Source: Neonectria sp. B-13 | Lineage: Eukaryota > Ascomycota > Sordariomycetes > Hypocreales > Nectriaceae | Direction: 5' to 3' | Length of the DNA stretch: 64,000 nt | NCBI GenBank assembly: GCA_002682825.1 | Contig: NOKP01000032.1 | Span: 372,001-436,000, forward strand | The notes under the pieces: model-generated | Seen by the model: only the letters and a program-made list of their open reading frames with translations | Database searches by the model: none | What the model was told of the DNA's origin: nothing | Translations under genes and position numbers: made by a program | Part shown: piece by piece, positions 1 through 10,141 of the stretch | How the letters are laid out: the number at the start of each line of letters is the position of its first letter | How positions within the stretch are numbered: the stretch's first letter is position 1

Positions 1-741
1 ACCTTATATACTACCTAGGAGACTCAACGACCACAGTCAGTAACATTGGCGCGCCAGCCCCGAAACTTGGTTGCTAAGTTGTGGTAATCGGAATTGCCTA
101 TTTTGGAGTGTGGACAAATGGGGCGTCGCAGCCGAGTGCCGAAAGGTCGACACCTGTTTCTTACCTGAAACTACCATAGTAGACCTGAATCGTCCATCCG
201 GACTCCGAGTGTGACAGGGCCGCGAGGTGCCACGCTAGATAGAAACCAAACGTCCGGATAGGGTAGGGGAAGTGGCAACGGTGCTAGACCAGGGCCTCTG
301 TGATATGGTGCTCCATGAACGATGGTAATACAGGCGTAACAACCAATGAAACGAGCACCCCCTGTCTCCCCATGAGTACCACGCTCTATGTTTGATCCCC
401 CATATATAATCAGAATTTCCATTTTGGAATCTCACGACGTCATATTGCGAGAAGCCCCTGCATAGGAGGTGTTAAGGGTAGGTAAGTTACTGGAAAAGTC
501 CTATCCTCTACTATCTAGCTTAGCATTAGCTTCAAGGTGCTTATGGCTTCGAGGCATCTACCCGTTAGCGGGATTCAGGGCTAGTAGAATTAAACTATGT
601 TGGACTGAAGGATTAAGTTTAGAACCCAGGGCCAGCACGCATATTTTACAGCTCCGAAAGGAAGAGTTTTTAGATCATATGCATAATTGACGGTCTCCTT
701 TGCCGCCCTGCAGCTCGGAATAACGTCTTATTGTTGTCTCT
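1..741. other. No gene recognised at the left edge
   Basis: Short open frames occur on both strands but none has a recognisable domain, splice structure or homologue I can name. Nothing else is visible. Confidence 0.5.
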
Positions 742-1733
742 CTATAGTCTTTGAAATGAACCCCGTTGCCCTCGCTGGCCCGGCCTCCTGAAAGCCTTAC
801 CGCGCCCTCCGCCACCTTTCCCCGGCCCAGAATTCCCTCCCTGGTTCGTCTGGTCACCATTCTGCTGGTTATCTGGAATGGAATCACCACCACCGTCCTG
901 ATTCGCCACAACCTCGAACTTGGTACAGTCGTCCTGTGCGCCTCGCTGGGCAACAGGCATTGCCACAGGTTGGTGATTTGCCGCAGCAATCATAGTGCAC
1001 ACGCGGTACACGCCTGGAGGTAGCCCCCCCTCGACAACAGCCTGGAGCAACCCTTGCCCATTGCCATCGTCGTCGATGCCCTTGAAGAACGCGAACTTGG
1101 TTGGATCCGGCGGTGCTGTCGACTGAAGCGAACCGATATCCTGAATGGTAACGTGACAGTGCCCGATAATGTCACCCTTGTCATCGAGATCTTGCGGTGC
1201 AGTGTAGTAGTTGGTGGTGGGGTTGACAAAGGTGCCCGCGCGCAGATGTGAGGTCTGCACTTGAATGTTGAATGTGTTACCGGCTGTAAGAGCATCACCC
1301 GGCTTGGGGTTCGTGATCATAGCCGAGATCATGTTGGCAGTTGCAGGTATTCGGCCCATAGGTATGCCGTTGCACGACCCAGATTGGACTTGGGCGCCAT
1401 TTGTGAGTTGCTGACCATCGCAGAAGTTGATAAAGTTGTTTGCGTCTCTGCGGTGAACTCAAGTCAGCACCTTTTTCAGGAGAGTCGTGAAAGTTTAGTG
1501 CGGATGACTTACGTTGCCGACGCTGCTTGCCCTTCACTGATGCCCTTGGTTCCTGACTCCTGTCCTGTTAAGCTACTGGCGAACTGAATCAAGTCGCCTT
1601 TCAAGCAGCTTTGCTGGCCCTGCCTAGCATTGAGCCTCCTGGCCTGCTCCGGTGCACCGTTGAATTCGGCTAGGACGGAGCCCTCAGCCAGCCAAACTGA
1701 TAAGAGAAGCGTCAAGGCGAGACGGCGGAACAT
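742..1733 (-). CDS. Secreted conserved fungal protein ('ribosomal protein S17-like' family)
   Basis: Two exons (1513..1733 and 742..1447) are separated by a 65-nt intron with donor GTAAGT and acceptor GCAG. They give 308 aa. Residues 1-22 are a typical signal peptide (Arg followed by a Leu-rich core ending in Ala). The core is recognisable: an NFINFCDGQ-like segment, then CNGIPMGRIP, a histidine-containing GHCHVTIQD stretch, FAFFKG and a C-terminal block PVAQRGAQDDCTKF. This secreted family is widespread in ascomycetes and is often misannotated as ribosomal protein S17, although it is unrelated to ribosomes. The last ~60 residues are Gly/Gln/Asn/Arg-rich low complexity and not part of the usual core. 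No GPI-type hydrophobic tail is seen. The biochemical role is unknown. The exon model is confident; the function is not. Confidence 0.85.
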
Positions 1734-2515
1734 TTTGAAGAGTCTAGTCGTGAGAATAATAGAAGCAAGGCAGGTAACCTGAGTTCAACTCGGGTAATGG
1801 GAGTGTAAGAATGGGAGTGTAAGAATGGAATTGCAATGTGAACTATTCCTTGGCAAAACACTGGGGAAGTTCCGGGCTTTTAGATATAAATTGAACTCTG
1901 ACTGGTTTGTCAACCTTTTTCCCTCTTTGAGACTTCGCTTCGACGGAATCTCAAGTTGAGACTTGGCATTGCACCAGTCATTGTCCCTCCTCGATGTGAT
2001 GGACGCCGGCTTGCCGTGCATATCCTTGACAAATAGCTTGGCGGCCACAGATGTGCTTCAAAGTGAGAGTGAACGGGGCTTGCTTCGTTGTTCTGTCGTG
2101 ATTATGCCATCTGAAGCTCATCAAAGGTCCTCCATACTGCCGCATGTCACAGAATCAGGGGCTAGTGCAACTCCTTTCACTAGGCGCCAAGTGAACGCTG
2201 TACTTTGACAAGTTAAGCGCTTGCCAGATTGGGTATTTCTGATATACTCATCACATTGAAACAGGGGGTAGAGGACCCGGGATAGTCCCGAGGCTGAGAC
2301 ACGGTAAGCGGGGAGCTAAAGGGCTGATCTATGAAACGCCGCTCAAACACGCCTCAACTAGCGCCAGGGCCATTCCATCTCGAACCTCACCTTGAACCCG
2401 TATGTAAAGAACGACCGTCAGACAGCGTGTCGGAGTCGCACTTGCCATTTCCTGTCTCCGTTTTGCTCGTTTATCTTTCTTTAGTCGTACCTCCGCCCAC
2501 TTCCTACAGGTCCCG
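1734..2515. other. Intergenic region between divergent genes
   Basis: This is the shared upstream region of the secreted-protein gene (minus) and the bZIP gene (plus). It contains a 14-bp direct duplication (gggagtgtaagaat, twice in tandem at about 1799-1826). No further gene is supported. Confidence 0.5.
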
Positions 2516-3810
2516 ATGAGCAACAACATCTTCCGCATTTTCAACCCTGGAGGTCAGTATTGATTTTCCCTTTTGTTCCCTGATATTATGCCTTCTCGGA
2601 ATCTACGAGTCCCTTCCACACCTTCATGTGTCCTGTCCTGACCGTTTATGAGAACAGAGCCGAAGGAAAACCCTGTGGAGAAGCGGCGGGCTCAGTTGCG
2701 GCGGGCTCAACAGTAAGACCTTTTTACTATCTCCTTGGATGAATTAAATCATAACCCGCCAGCTGATAGGTCCTACCGCGGCCGCAAGGACAAATACACG
2801 AGATGCCTCGAGCAGGAGCTTGCGAAAACCCGGTCTTATGAAGCGGAACTGACGCGTGAATGCGAGCAACTACGTGCCACTCTCCAAAATGCCCTGCATC
2901 TGCTGGCTCAACAGAGCGTGAATCTACCCCCGGAGATCAGACATGATAACAGACATGACTTGGAGGATGACGATTGTCGGGAAATGCGCAGTGCCACTGA
3001 ATCTTTCACTACATCGAGGCTCGCAGTTCTGCCAAAAAAGCCCGGTCCGATTGCTCTAGGTCATTTGAATCGGAGCAAACAGGCTGTGGATATCGTGCCG
3101 TCTCCGCAGCTTATATCGCCAGAGTCGCTGGGCGACGATTACTACTTAGCTGAGGAAAAAACGGCTCCAGTACTGTTTAATAGCACAGAAGTGGGAGCTG
3201 TCTGCCGTCGCATGTGCGACCTGGACCAAATTACTGTGGGCATGGAGTTTGTATTAAAGTACGCTGACCTTTTTCCTAATATAAATCTCTACTAGAAGTC
3301 GTTGTAAGACGTAATCGCGGAGACTCTGCTAACACGCCGAACAGGATTGAAGAGCCCTGTCTAGGCCACCTCCATGGCGACATCACGAAGCGCCACGAAC
3401 CTAGCAATCATGCTCTGACGGCCTCTGCTCAACTGTTAGCCGCCTGCGATTTCCCGGCGCCTACACTCAGGACACCTTCTCCCGTGTCCCCATCTTTTAG
3501 AAATACCCCAACGGCTCTGCTGGAGCGGCTGTTAAGCCTCGCGCCAGACTTGTCGAGTGACGGTGAGATAACACCCATCCAGGCATGGAACAACATCCGG
3601 TGCCGGCCGCACTTTGGCGGGCTTGACGCGCGAAACTTGCGCACGCTTGCTGAGACATTGAAGAAGGCTGTCAAGTGCCACGGGTAAGTATATTCCTGTC
3701 TTTTTGGTAAAGGGCGTGGTTGACAAAGCGACAGGTTTGGTGCAGTCGTGCCGCAATCTGTCTTCGAGGGCTTAGTACATGAGACGCTCATGCTAGGACG
3801 AGCGTTTTAG
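2516..3810 (+). CDS. bZIP transcription factor with DUF3425-type C-terminal region
   Basis: Five exons (2516..2552, 2658..2712, 2770..3258, 3345..3683, 3735..3810) sum to 996 nt, 331 aa, in frame throughout. The basic region spans the exon 2/3 junction (EKRRAQLRRAQ then QSYRGRKDKY). It is followed by a short coiled coil (CLEQELAKTRSYEAELTREC, about residues 45-75). The C-terminal half carries the DUF3425-type signatures: GMEFVLK then IEEPCLGHLHGD, the TPTALLERLLSLAPDLS block, ITPIQAWNNIRCRPHFGGLD, and an end like AVVPQSVFEGLVHETLMLGR. This is a nuclear DNA-binding regulator family found in filamentous ascomycetes and often linked to stress or secondary metabolism. The targets here are unknown. 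The first exon is only 12 codons, so the start is the least certain part. No frame damage was found. Confidence 0.88.
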
Positions 3811-3860
3811 TTTGAATTTTCAAGTCAAGTGTACAGATACCTACCACTGGCTAGTATGTT

Positions 3861-3920
3861 GCAAGGGTTACCGCAAGGGATATCACAAGGGACATCACAT
3901 GAGATATCACAGAAGATAGC
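3861..3920 (+). repeat. 12-bp tandem repeat, about five units
   Basis: Five consecutive imperfect 12-mers (gcaagggttacc, gcaagggatatc, acaagggacatc, acatgagatatc, acagaagatagc) lie just 3' of the bZIP gene. The sequence between here and about 4400 is otherwise AT-rich and gene-free. Confidence 0.7.
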
Positions 3921-4409
3921 AACGGGCGGCATGCTGTCCTTAGCAACAACGCTAAAGCTTTAATTAAATAATATTAACATTCATAGCTTCATTAGGTAGG
4001 AAATTCAAGAGTTCTTCTATATCTATTAGCTATGCGTTTGCAACAAAGGGCTCGAAGACTACCCTTAACGTACTCCACAAGCGGATGCCACACGCAAGCG
4101 AATGCCACATTAACCGTGACCACGCCTCGTCCACATTCAGCTGCGTTTTCTCTACTAATATCATTGGAGTCAGCCAGCAAATAGTCACTTAATTCTAGCC
4201 GCTCAGGTATCAAACAAGACCCAAGTTTTAGCGCTCGGGCCGCTGTAATATACAACCTAGATCACAGCAGACTGGCTTGACGATGGCGTGGTCAATCTTC
4301 ACGACGCGATATTACGCCCCTAAAGCGGAATTTGACGAACCTGGAGGAATTAACAATTGTCCAATGTATTCTCGACCTGGACTCCCGATAATTTCCTCCC
4401 CGGCTCTCA

Positions 4410-5214
4410 GGTGTGGAAGATATGGCCAACAAATTGTGTGCGCAACGCGGCGTGCCTAAAGTCGGAAAGAACTGGGCTTCGACCTTCACCAAACGACAAC
4501 CACAACTCAGGACGCGTTTTACGCGTAGGTACGACTACCAGAGGGGCCAATGCGAAGATTGAGAGGTCATTCGTGGCTGGTTCGACCTTGTACGGAACAC
4601 TCGCCAAGTATGGCATAGCATAGTTGGATATCTACAACTTCGACGAGACTAGGTTTATCACGGGCGTTATCTCGGCCGGCATGGTCGTTACATGCGCAGA
4701 AAACCGTTCCAGTGCTAAATTAGTCCAGCCTGGGAACCGAGAATGGGTCACTGTGATCCAGGGCGTCAATTCCCAAGGGTGGACGACCCCGCCATTCATC
4801 ATCATTGCAGGTCAATATCACCTCTTCCTGGTGCGAAAACCGCACCCTACCCAAAGATTGGGTGATTGCCACGACAGACAACGGCTGGACAACAAATGAG
4901 AGAGGCCTAGAATGGATTCAGGATTTAATAGGCACACGAAACCCCGAACTGCGAGTGTATATCGCCTCCTTGTCCTGGATGGGCATGGAAGTCACCATTC
5001 GACAGACTTCGAGCTCTTCTGCAAGGAGAACAGGATCATCACGCTCTGTGTGCCTCCTCATTCCTCTCACATACTCCAGCCTCTTGATGTTGGGTGCTTT
5101 AGCCCGCTCAAACAGGCGTACGGGCGACAAATCGAGGATCTGATGCGGGCCAGTACAACCCACATCGACAAGGAGGACTTCTCCCCCGGGTTTTTCGCGA
5201 GTCAGGTTGGTTGA
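4410..5214 (+). mobile_element. Decayed Fot/pogo-type DDE transposase
   Basis: Pieces of one pogo/Fot-type (DDE_1) transposase are readable in shifting frames. In order they are an HTH-proximal block (ANKLCAQRG, then GKNWASTF and TRFTRRYDYQRG, about 4417-4540), the first catalytic Asp (YNFDETRF, 4633), VQPGNREWVTVIQG (about 4720), TTDNGWTTNE (about 4875), the second Asp (LVLDGHGSH, about 4975) and the third Asp (LQPLDVGCF, about 5080). At least two frameshifts (about 4800-4830 and about 4930) and several stops break it. Similarity ends near SQVG at 5214, so the C-terminal domain is missing. Terminal inverted repeats were not resolved. It is a dead transposon; all three catalytic Asp codons still stand. 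Confidence 0.85.
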
Positions 5215-5996
5215 GGTTCGCGGGAGAAGCTGAGCGCGTGCATGGCAGCATTGGCCACTTGTCCATTGCCAACCGACGCATGATTACTATTAATCAACCG
5301 ATTGGAGTCGTGGTTGCATTTGTCCTGTGGAACTTCCCTGTTGTTATGATCCTTTGCAAAGTCGGCCACCCTGACGGTCAGCAAGATGTAGCGTAGATAG
5401 ATAGGCAGACAGCATGTCGTTGATTCCACGATAACAAAGAAAGATTATTGTGATTATTATTTTTCCCTCTCTTTTTCTTCCTGTTGGCATCTAAACTCAA
5501 GCGCACTTGACTTTCGCCTTACGCATTTGGCACGTCTGCAAGATGCTCAGGCAGCGGGTTGTCCTATTACTGGGGGCTCATCACGGCCATTATTGACTGG
5601 GGGTCATCCAATGCGGGTCATTACAGCGACCATTCACTAACGATCATCCACTGCAGATCATTGCGGCCATCATTCACTCTGCCGGGACGTGGCGTAGTGG
5701 CTGGGTCGGCTACTCCAAACCGCGCCAACTGGATTTACCGTGGCGGGCTCCAAATAGCCGACCAAAGCAACCTACCTACCTCATAGCCGGATCACCCCCA
5801 GGATTGGCGCACCCGACACAAGACCCCAACAGGTCACCGTTGTCTTCAGGTCAATGATTATTTGACCTTCCATCGCCGGAGTAGATCAGCTTGAAGACTG
5901 ACTGCTTTCCTCGCACTCAAGTCCCGTGGATCGCAAGGCTGGTGACCATGCGGCCTTGCACCCAGGTGTTTTTCTTCCACCCGGTCGCGTGCCAAT
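5215..5996. other. No gene recognised
   Basis: There are no domain matches. At 5575-5680 a stretch repeats the words tcatt/ccatt/gatcat in an irregular, loosely tandem way. It is of unknown nature. Confidence 0.4.
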
Positions 5997-6808
5997 TATG
6001 ACGACACAATAGCCAATCTGAGGATCAACGAAAACACCAAGGTTATCTATCAAGGCAAGCTCCTCTCCCTTCGACTCGCGGAACCAGCTATCAAGATCTC
6101 GCACAGGTTTCGCGGGGAAGGCCGTAAGAACACCTGCCCAGCATCAGCCTTTTACAACTCTAATACTTGATGTTCTCTAGGCCACAGCAAATGCCAACGA
6201 CACAATCGCATATGGAACACGCATCGTCGGCCCTAACTGCCCTGGAATCATTCCCCTGGAGCAATGCCGGATTGGTATCATGCCCTATAAGCAGTACTTC
6301 AAGGCATTATAGGCATTGTCTCAAAGAGTAGCACGCTGAGTTACGAAGCTGTTGGCTCAACCACAAGGGCAGGTTTGGGTCAAAGTCTTGTCGTCGGCAT
6401 GGGAGGCGACCTGATGCCTGGTAGGTAGCCAATCTTTTGTCTTCTCGCTTGGCTGATACTCATACTCGTTTAGGGACAACACTACGTGACGGACTTGAAG
6501 TATTCTTTAACTATGAGGAGACCAGGGGAATCATCGTCATTGGTGAAATTGGAGGTGAGGCCGAGTTGCGCGCCGCAGAAGCAATAGAGGTGTATATCGC
6601 CAAGACGCCCAATCCAAAACCGATCGTGACGATGGTCGCTGGGCGAACAGCCCCTCAGGGCAGAACAATGGGCCACGCTGGGGCTGTCCGTCTTCAAGGA
6701 GAGGCCACGGTCGAGGAGAAAGCTACCGCATTGAAGAAGGCAGAGACTATTCTTGTGCCGCATCCAGGCATCATGGGATTGGTGATGAAAGAGCTGTTGG
6801 GCAGGTAG
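5997..6808 (+). pseudogene. Succinyl-CoA ligase alpha subunit relic with internal deletion
   Basis: The relic begins with YDDTIANLRINENTKVIYQG and GFAGKA. An intron-like gap (gtaaga..ctctag, about 6122-6180) follows, then [13 protein letters not shown]. Next it jumps to [12 protein letters not shown], although in the family a block of roughly 100 residues (GGVSPGK.. through SKS) lies between these motifs. An in-frame TAG at 6310-6312 with a frameshift precedes [13 protein letters not shown] spliceable intron (6421..6473) leads to the intact C-terminal part (TTLRDGLEVF.. to KELLGR). That part still holds the GHAGAV motif with the phosphohistidine of succinyl-CoA synthetase. The functional protein is the mitochondrial TCA-cycle alpha subunit. 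This copy lacks part of the CoA-binding domain and is frameshifted, so it cannot be the housekeeping gene. Confidence 0.85.
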
Positions 6809-7222
6809 ATTACTGGGCGAGACTCATGCAAGGGGAGCGAGGTTGATGTCGCCATGCGACTCTACATTTAGACAAAATATTGCGCTGAAGAGCCACTCTT
6901 GGCAGACCACACCGTGGCAGAGAGAGCACTTCGTGATTGAAGAAGAGTAGAGTCGTCAGATTGTTAGGAAACAAGACTTCTTGAGCCGGCTGGTTCTGAA
7001 CAGACCCGCCCGCTATGCTGTCTGTAACAGGGCTCTGTGTCTCGACAGTGGCACCTCTGCCCCGATACTTCTTCATGATCCGGTTATTCCACATTCAGAC
7101 ACAGACACAGCTACGGTTGTATAGCCGACCGAATCGTGGAACCACCATTGATTACAAACCCGAACGCCCTTCTCTCTTTTTCGGCCAGCTTCTTGACCCG
7201 TAACTTGCGATTACGAAGCCGG
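6809..7222. other. Intergenic region
   Basis: This is the upstream region of the small NTF2-like gene. No other gene is seen. Confidence 0.5.
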
Positions 7223-7230
7223 TATAAATA
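7223..7230 (+). promoter_or_regulatory. TATA box of the NTF2-like gene
   Basis: TATAAATA lies 112 nt upstream of the ATG at 7342, a plausible distance for a fungal core promoter. Confidence 0.55.
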
Positions 7231-7341
7231 CAGCACCTTTCTTCACCTCGGTCCTGATGCTACGCACCTCCGCAATCGACACATCTAGGTTTTCAAACAT
7301 CCCAAGCCGCCATACATCACGCGTCGCTGCAGTCACCCAAC

Positions 7342-7728
7342 ATGTCTCAGAACGTCAAAACCATCCCCACCTCCGAGTACGCCGCCGTTGTGGCGGCCGT
7401 GCAGCACTACGTCGACAGCCTCATCGGAGCCGATCGTGCCGCCCTCGACCGCGCATTCCACAAGGAGGCCAGCATGACGGGCTGGTCCCCGGACGGTTCC
7501 TTGTCGACTGGAAACTACACCAACCTCCATGCCTACTTCGAGACTTATGGACCGGCCAACAACCTCAAGACCCATACCGACGTTCTCGGCATTACTCCCA
7601 CGACGGCCGTTGTCAGGCTCGATATCGAGGGAGCTCCCGATGCCCCTTACACCGATTTCCACACTTTGTTCAAGAGGGACGGCGAATGGAAGATCATCGC
7701 TAAGGCGTTCCATGCCTACAAGTCATAA
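7342..7728 (+). CDS. NTF2-like (lumazine-binding-type) small protein
   Basis: An intronless 128-aa frame starts at an ATG in good context (CAACATGTC). The order of elements matches the SnoaL/NTF2-like fold of the 'putative lumazine-binding' family (Lumazine_bd_2). There is an N-terminal helix (YAAVVAAVQHYVDSLIGADRA), the FHKEASMTGW strand, a GPANNLKTHTDVLGI segment, and a C-terminal TDFHTLFKRDGEWKIIAKAFH strand pair. Members are soluble, often act as small-molecule binding proteins or enzymes, and are poorly characterised in fungi. The length is normal for the family and no damage is visible. Upstream is a TATA box; both flanks are relics, so this is an isolated intact gene. The substrate cannot be inferred. 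Confidence 0.85.
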   Translation: MSQNVKTIPTSEYAAVVAAVQHYVDSLIGADRAALDRAFHKEASMTGWSPDGSLSTGNYTNLHAYFETYGPANNLKTHTDVLGITPTTAVVRLDIEGAPDAPYTDFHTLFKRDGEWKIIAKAFHAYKS

Positions 7729-8188
7729 GAGTCGGTTATTTGGATAGGGTTTAAAATCTGAGAAGTCGGTCTATCATGCTTGCGAGCTTATGTCGCTATA
7801 TCGCCGGTTATTAGCCAGACATAAAGTTATATTATATTATATTATACCAAGTTATCTTGTATTGTTTCATTTTATTAAATATTTTCCCCTCTCTCTTTAT
7901 CTTAAGAACCTATAGATTAGACAGGTAATCAGGCGAGGCCACATTCTGAAATTATTAGAGAGGAGCTAGACTGCAATCTCCGTGCTCTATCCATGGCTTG
8001 TCGCCAGTGGCGCCACCGTAATGTCATTTTTCGGGCACTTCCTGCCGCTTCTCCGGTTATATGAATCGGGGGTCCAGCCTCGGATCTTAGCCGCGATAAG
8101 GGCGGATGCTACCCGAGCAGTTCATCTTTTGCTAGTTGAGCCCCCTTATCAACAATACCGGGACCAGACGCACCCGTTTAACTCCATC
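7729..8188. other. Intergenic region with short AT microsatellite
   Basis: A run of about four TTATA units lies near 7825-7846, in the 3' flank of the NTF2-like gene. Otherwise nothing is recognised. Confidence 0.5.
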
Positions 8189-8690
8189 ATGTCGCCTCCA
8201 CGCGGACGCGCAAGGCAAGCTTGTCAAGCATGCAACACCAAGTGGATTAAGTGCGATGTAACCGAGCAGCGACCTTGTAACAACTGTTCCATAGCGACAT
8301 TCGATGCGAGACACGGGAGTCTCGACGAGGCAAGCACCCACGGCCGCCTCGACAAGGACAAGCCCGCCGGTCGACCACCAGGGCCAGCACGGGGCGCAGC
8401 ACGGAGCCGACCCGTGGCCTCCTGCCAATGACCGTCAAGGAGGGAAGATGGGAGCGACGACGGGTCAGGCCGAATGTCACGCCGCTGTCTACTGCGGGCG
8501 GGCGACTCGTAGTCCAGGAAGCCGACTAAGCCGACAATGTCCTCATTCAGACCGACACGGAGACAAGCCCGGCCGATCAGCCGCGAGCCATCATCAGCTT
8601 CAAAAACACGACTTTCCAACTGAGTTCATCTACTTGACGAGACTCCTTCAACCAGGCAACCTGTTTATGCCGCATATCAAACCAGCGTGA
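8189..8690 (+). pseudogene. Zn2Cys6 transcription factor relic
   Basis: The frame from ATG 8189 reads RQACQACNTKWIKCDVTEQRPCNNC, clearly a Zn(II)2Cys6 cluster. The sixth cysteine is gone (DAR where CxxR or C is expected), and so are the usual basic residues after CxxC. The frame closes at 8429. Downstream a fragment of the same kind of regulator is readable in another frame (ADNVLIQTDTETSPADQPRA, ISFKNTTFQLSSS, about 8525-8630). It is not functional as a DNA-binding protein. Confidence 0.65.
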
Positions 8691-8697
8691 TCAGCAA

Positions 8698-9310
8698 GTG
8701 ACCACGTACACGGGCAGTCCAAACTCGTACGACCCGGCATCGCTGGGTGACTCTCTAACAGGAACCTGTCTCTGTGGCTCCATCCAAGTAACCATCACCG
8801 ACGGCGAACTCTGGACAAAGCGTCGCCGCCACCTCTGCCACTGCGCCAACTGCCGCAACGTCGCAGGGGGCAACGTCGCGAGCAACCTGAACATTGAGGA
8901 GGACAAGGTTCAAATTGTGGACCAGCGAGCAACCCTGAAGAAGTTCATCGACGTCGAAACGGGAAGCGGCACTCCATTGGAGCGGGACTTTTGCTTTAAC
9001 TGAGGCTGGTAAGTCTCCAGTGGCCATGGCGTTTGGTAGTGCTCCCATGTTGACCTCGCGTAGCCCGGTCAAATCTGTCACACCCCTGCTCCCCGGACGT
9101 GTCATGTTCTCCCTCTTCAGGCATGGGCTCCAAAATACAATTCTGCGACGGATAAGGCAGCTCCTTTTGCCCGTTGATTCAATGCTTGTCATGACTCCAG
9201 CATCTGTGCTCCCAATTCCTTTGCAAATGTCCAACCATGAACATCTTAAGACCCCATGCTGCCCTGAGGACCGGCTGGCCTTGGTCGTCCATCCAAACAT
9301 TTCCAACTGA
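8698..9310 (+). pseudogene. GFA/CENP-V-fold glutathione-dependent formaldehyde-activating-like enzyme, broken
   Basis: The frame from 8698 shows the zinc-site motifs of the GFA family: TGTCLCGS (Cys 24, 26) and CHCANC (47-52), followed by GSNL-like NVASNLNIEEDKVQI. The expected initiator is GTG, with no ATG in frame nearby. The third zinc motif FCxxC is cut: TGA at 9001-9003 stands where the second Cys is expected. A donor GTAAGT (9009) and acceptor CGTAG lead to a second exon reading PVKSVTPLLPGRVMF, the normal continuation, after which the frame decays. The protein is probably an enzyme of thiol-adduct or aldehyde metabolism by family. Start loss plus a nonsense codon in a zinc ligand make this copy a pseudogene. 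Confidence 0.75.
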
Positions 9311-9435
9311 CACACCCGACATCAGCAAGGTATTGTGCTCAGCAGGGCTGGTCTTCCCACCTGAGTAGCCGGCGGCTATACGGCTGGGAGCGGGGCCGGG
9401 AATCAGCATGCTAACTAACTAGAGGATATAGCCGC

Positions 9436-10047
9436 ATGCTAGATGTGTTTACCCCATCCGCTGGACAGGATGGCTGGCATGTCGCGCTCTGCAACATCGG
9501 ACCTGCTTCGTGCTTAATATTTGTGACTTTTACTCCTAGTCGCACGCAACCGAATCGTGGATCCTGCTTTCGCCGCCTCCCTGGGACAAGCAACCATTTC
9601 TCACCACCGTGGCTACAGTCTGTGGCTGATGTTCAAGACAGTCGTTCATCTCGAGGAACAAGTCCGCGCACGAGACGATCCTCAGCTCGGCGCTCTTTTA
9701 GACAGAGTACGGAGACACAGCAAGGCCTTGACCTGCTCAACACGAAGCTGGTGGACCGCTCCCAAATCACCTTCAAAGATGGCTCGCGCGCAATAACACC
9801 ACTCAACCGCAACCGACGGAGCCTCGACATGGAAGCCGTGGTAGATTTGGCCCGGTTTAACAAGAGGCATATCTCTGTCTTCATCTCCACCCACACCTGG
9901 CGGCTTGGAACCCAATCTCAGAACGAGATCGCCCAGACTATAGAACAAGGAGACGAATCCAACTGCAAGGTACCTGGTAGTACTAACATCGCAAGTGAAT
10001 ACGATGGCGCACATCAGAGTCGAACGAACATGTTAACTAATAAATAG
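9436..10047 (+). other. Unrecognised coding-like stretch
   Basis: An ATG-started 203-aa frame runs here, and a second overlapping frame (9557..9796) also looks protein-like. I cannot match either to a family. It could be a decayed gene whose frame shifts near 9720 (GALLDRV in one frame, QQGLDLLNTKLVDRS in the other). Low confidence as a real gene. Confidence 0.25.
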
Positions 10048-10141
10048 CTAGTTAAGACCTTGTTTCTCTTTGACGTGGTAAATTACTGCCTTGTCTAAGC
10101 AAGCATCCCAATGATGCGCTTAAACCTAAAGTGCCGTCAAT

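Noticed and set aside
742..1733. Name 'ribosomal protein S17' for the first gene
   Set aside because: The protein has a signal peptide and no S17 fold; the name is a propagated database error for this fungal family.
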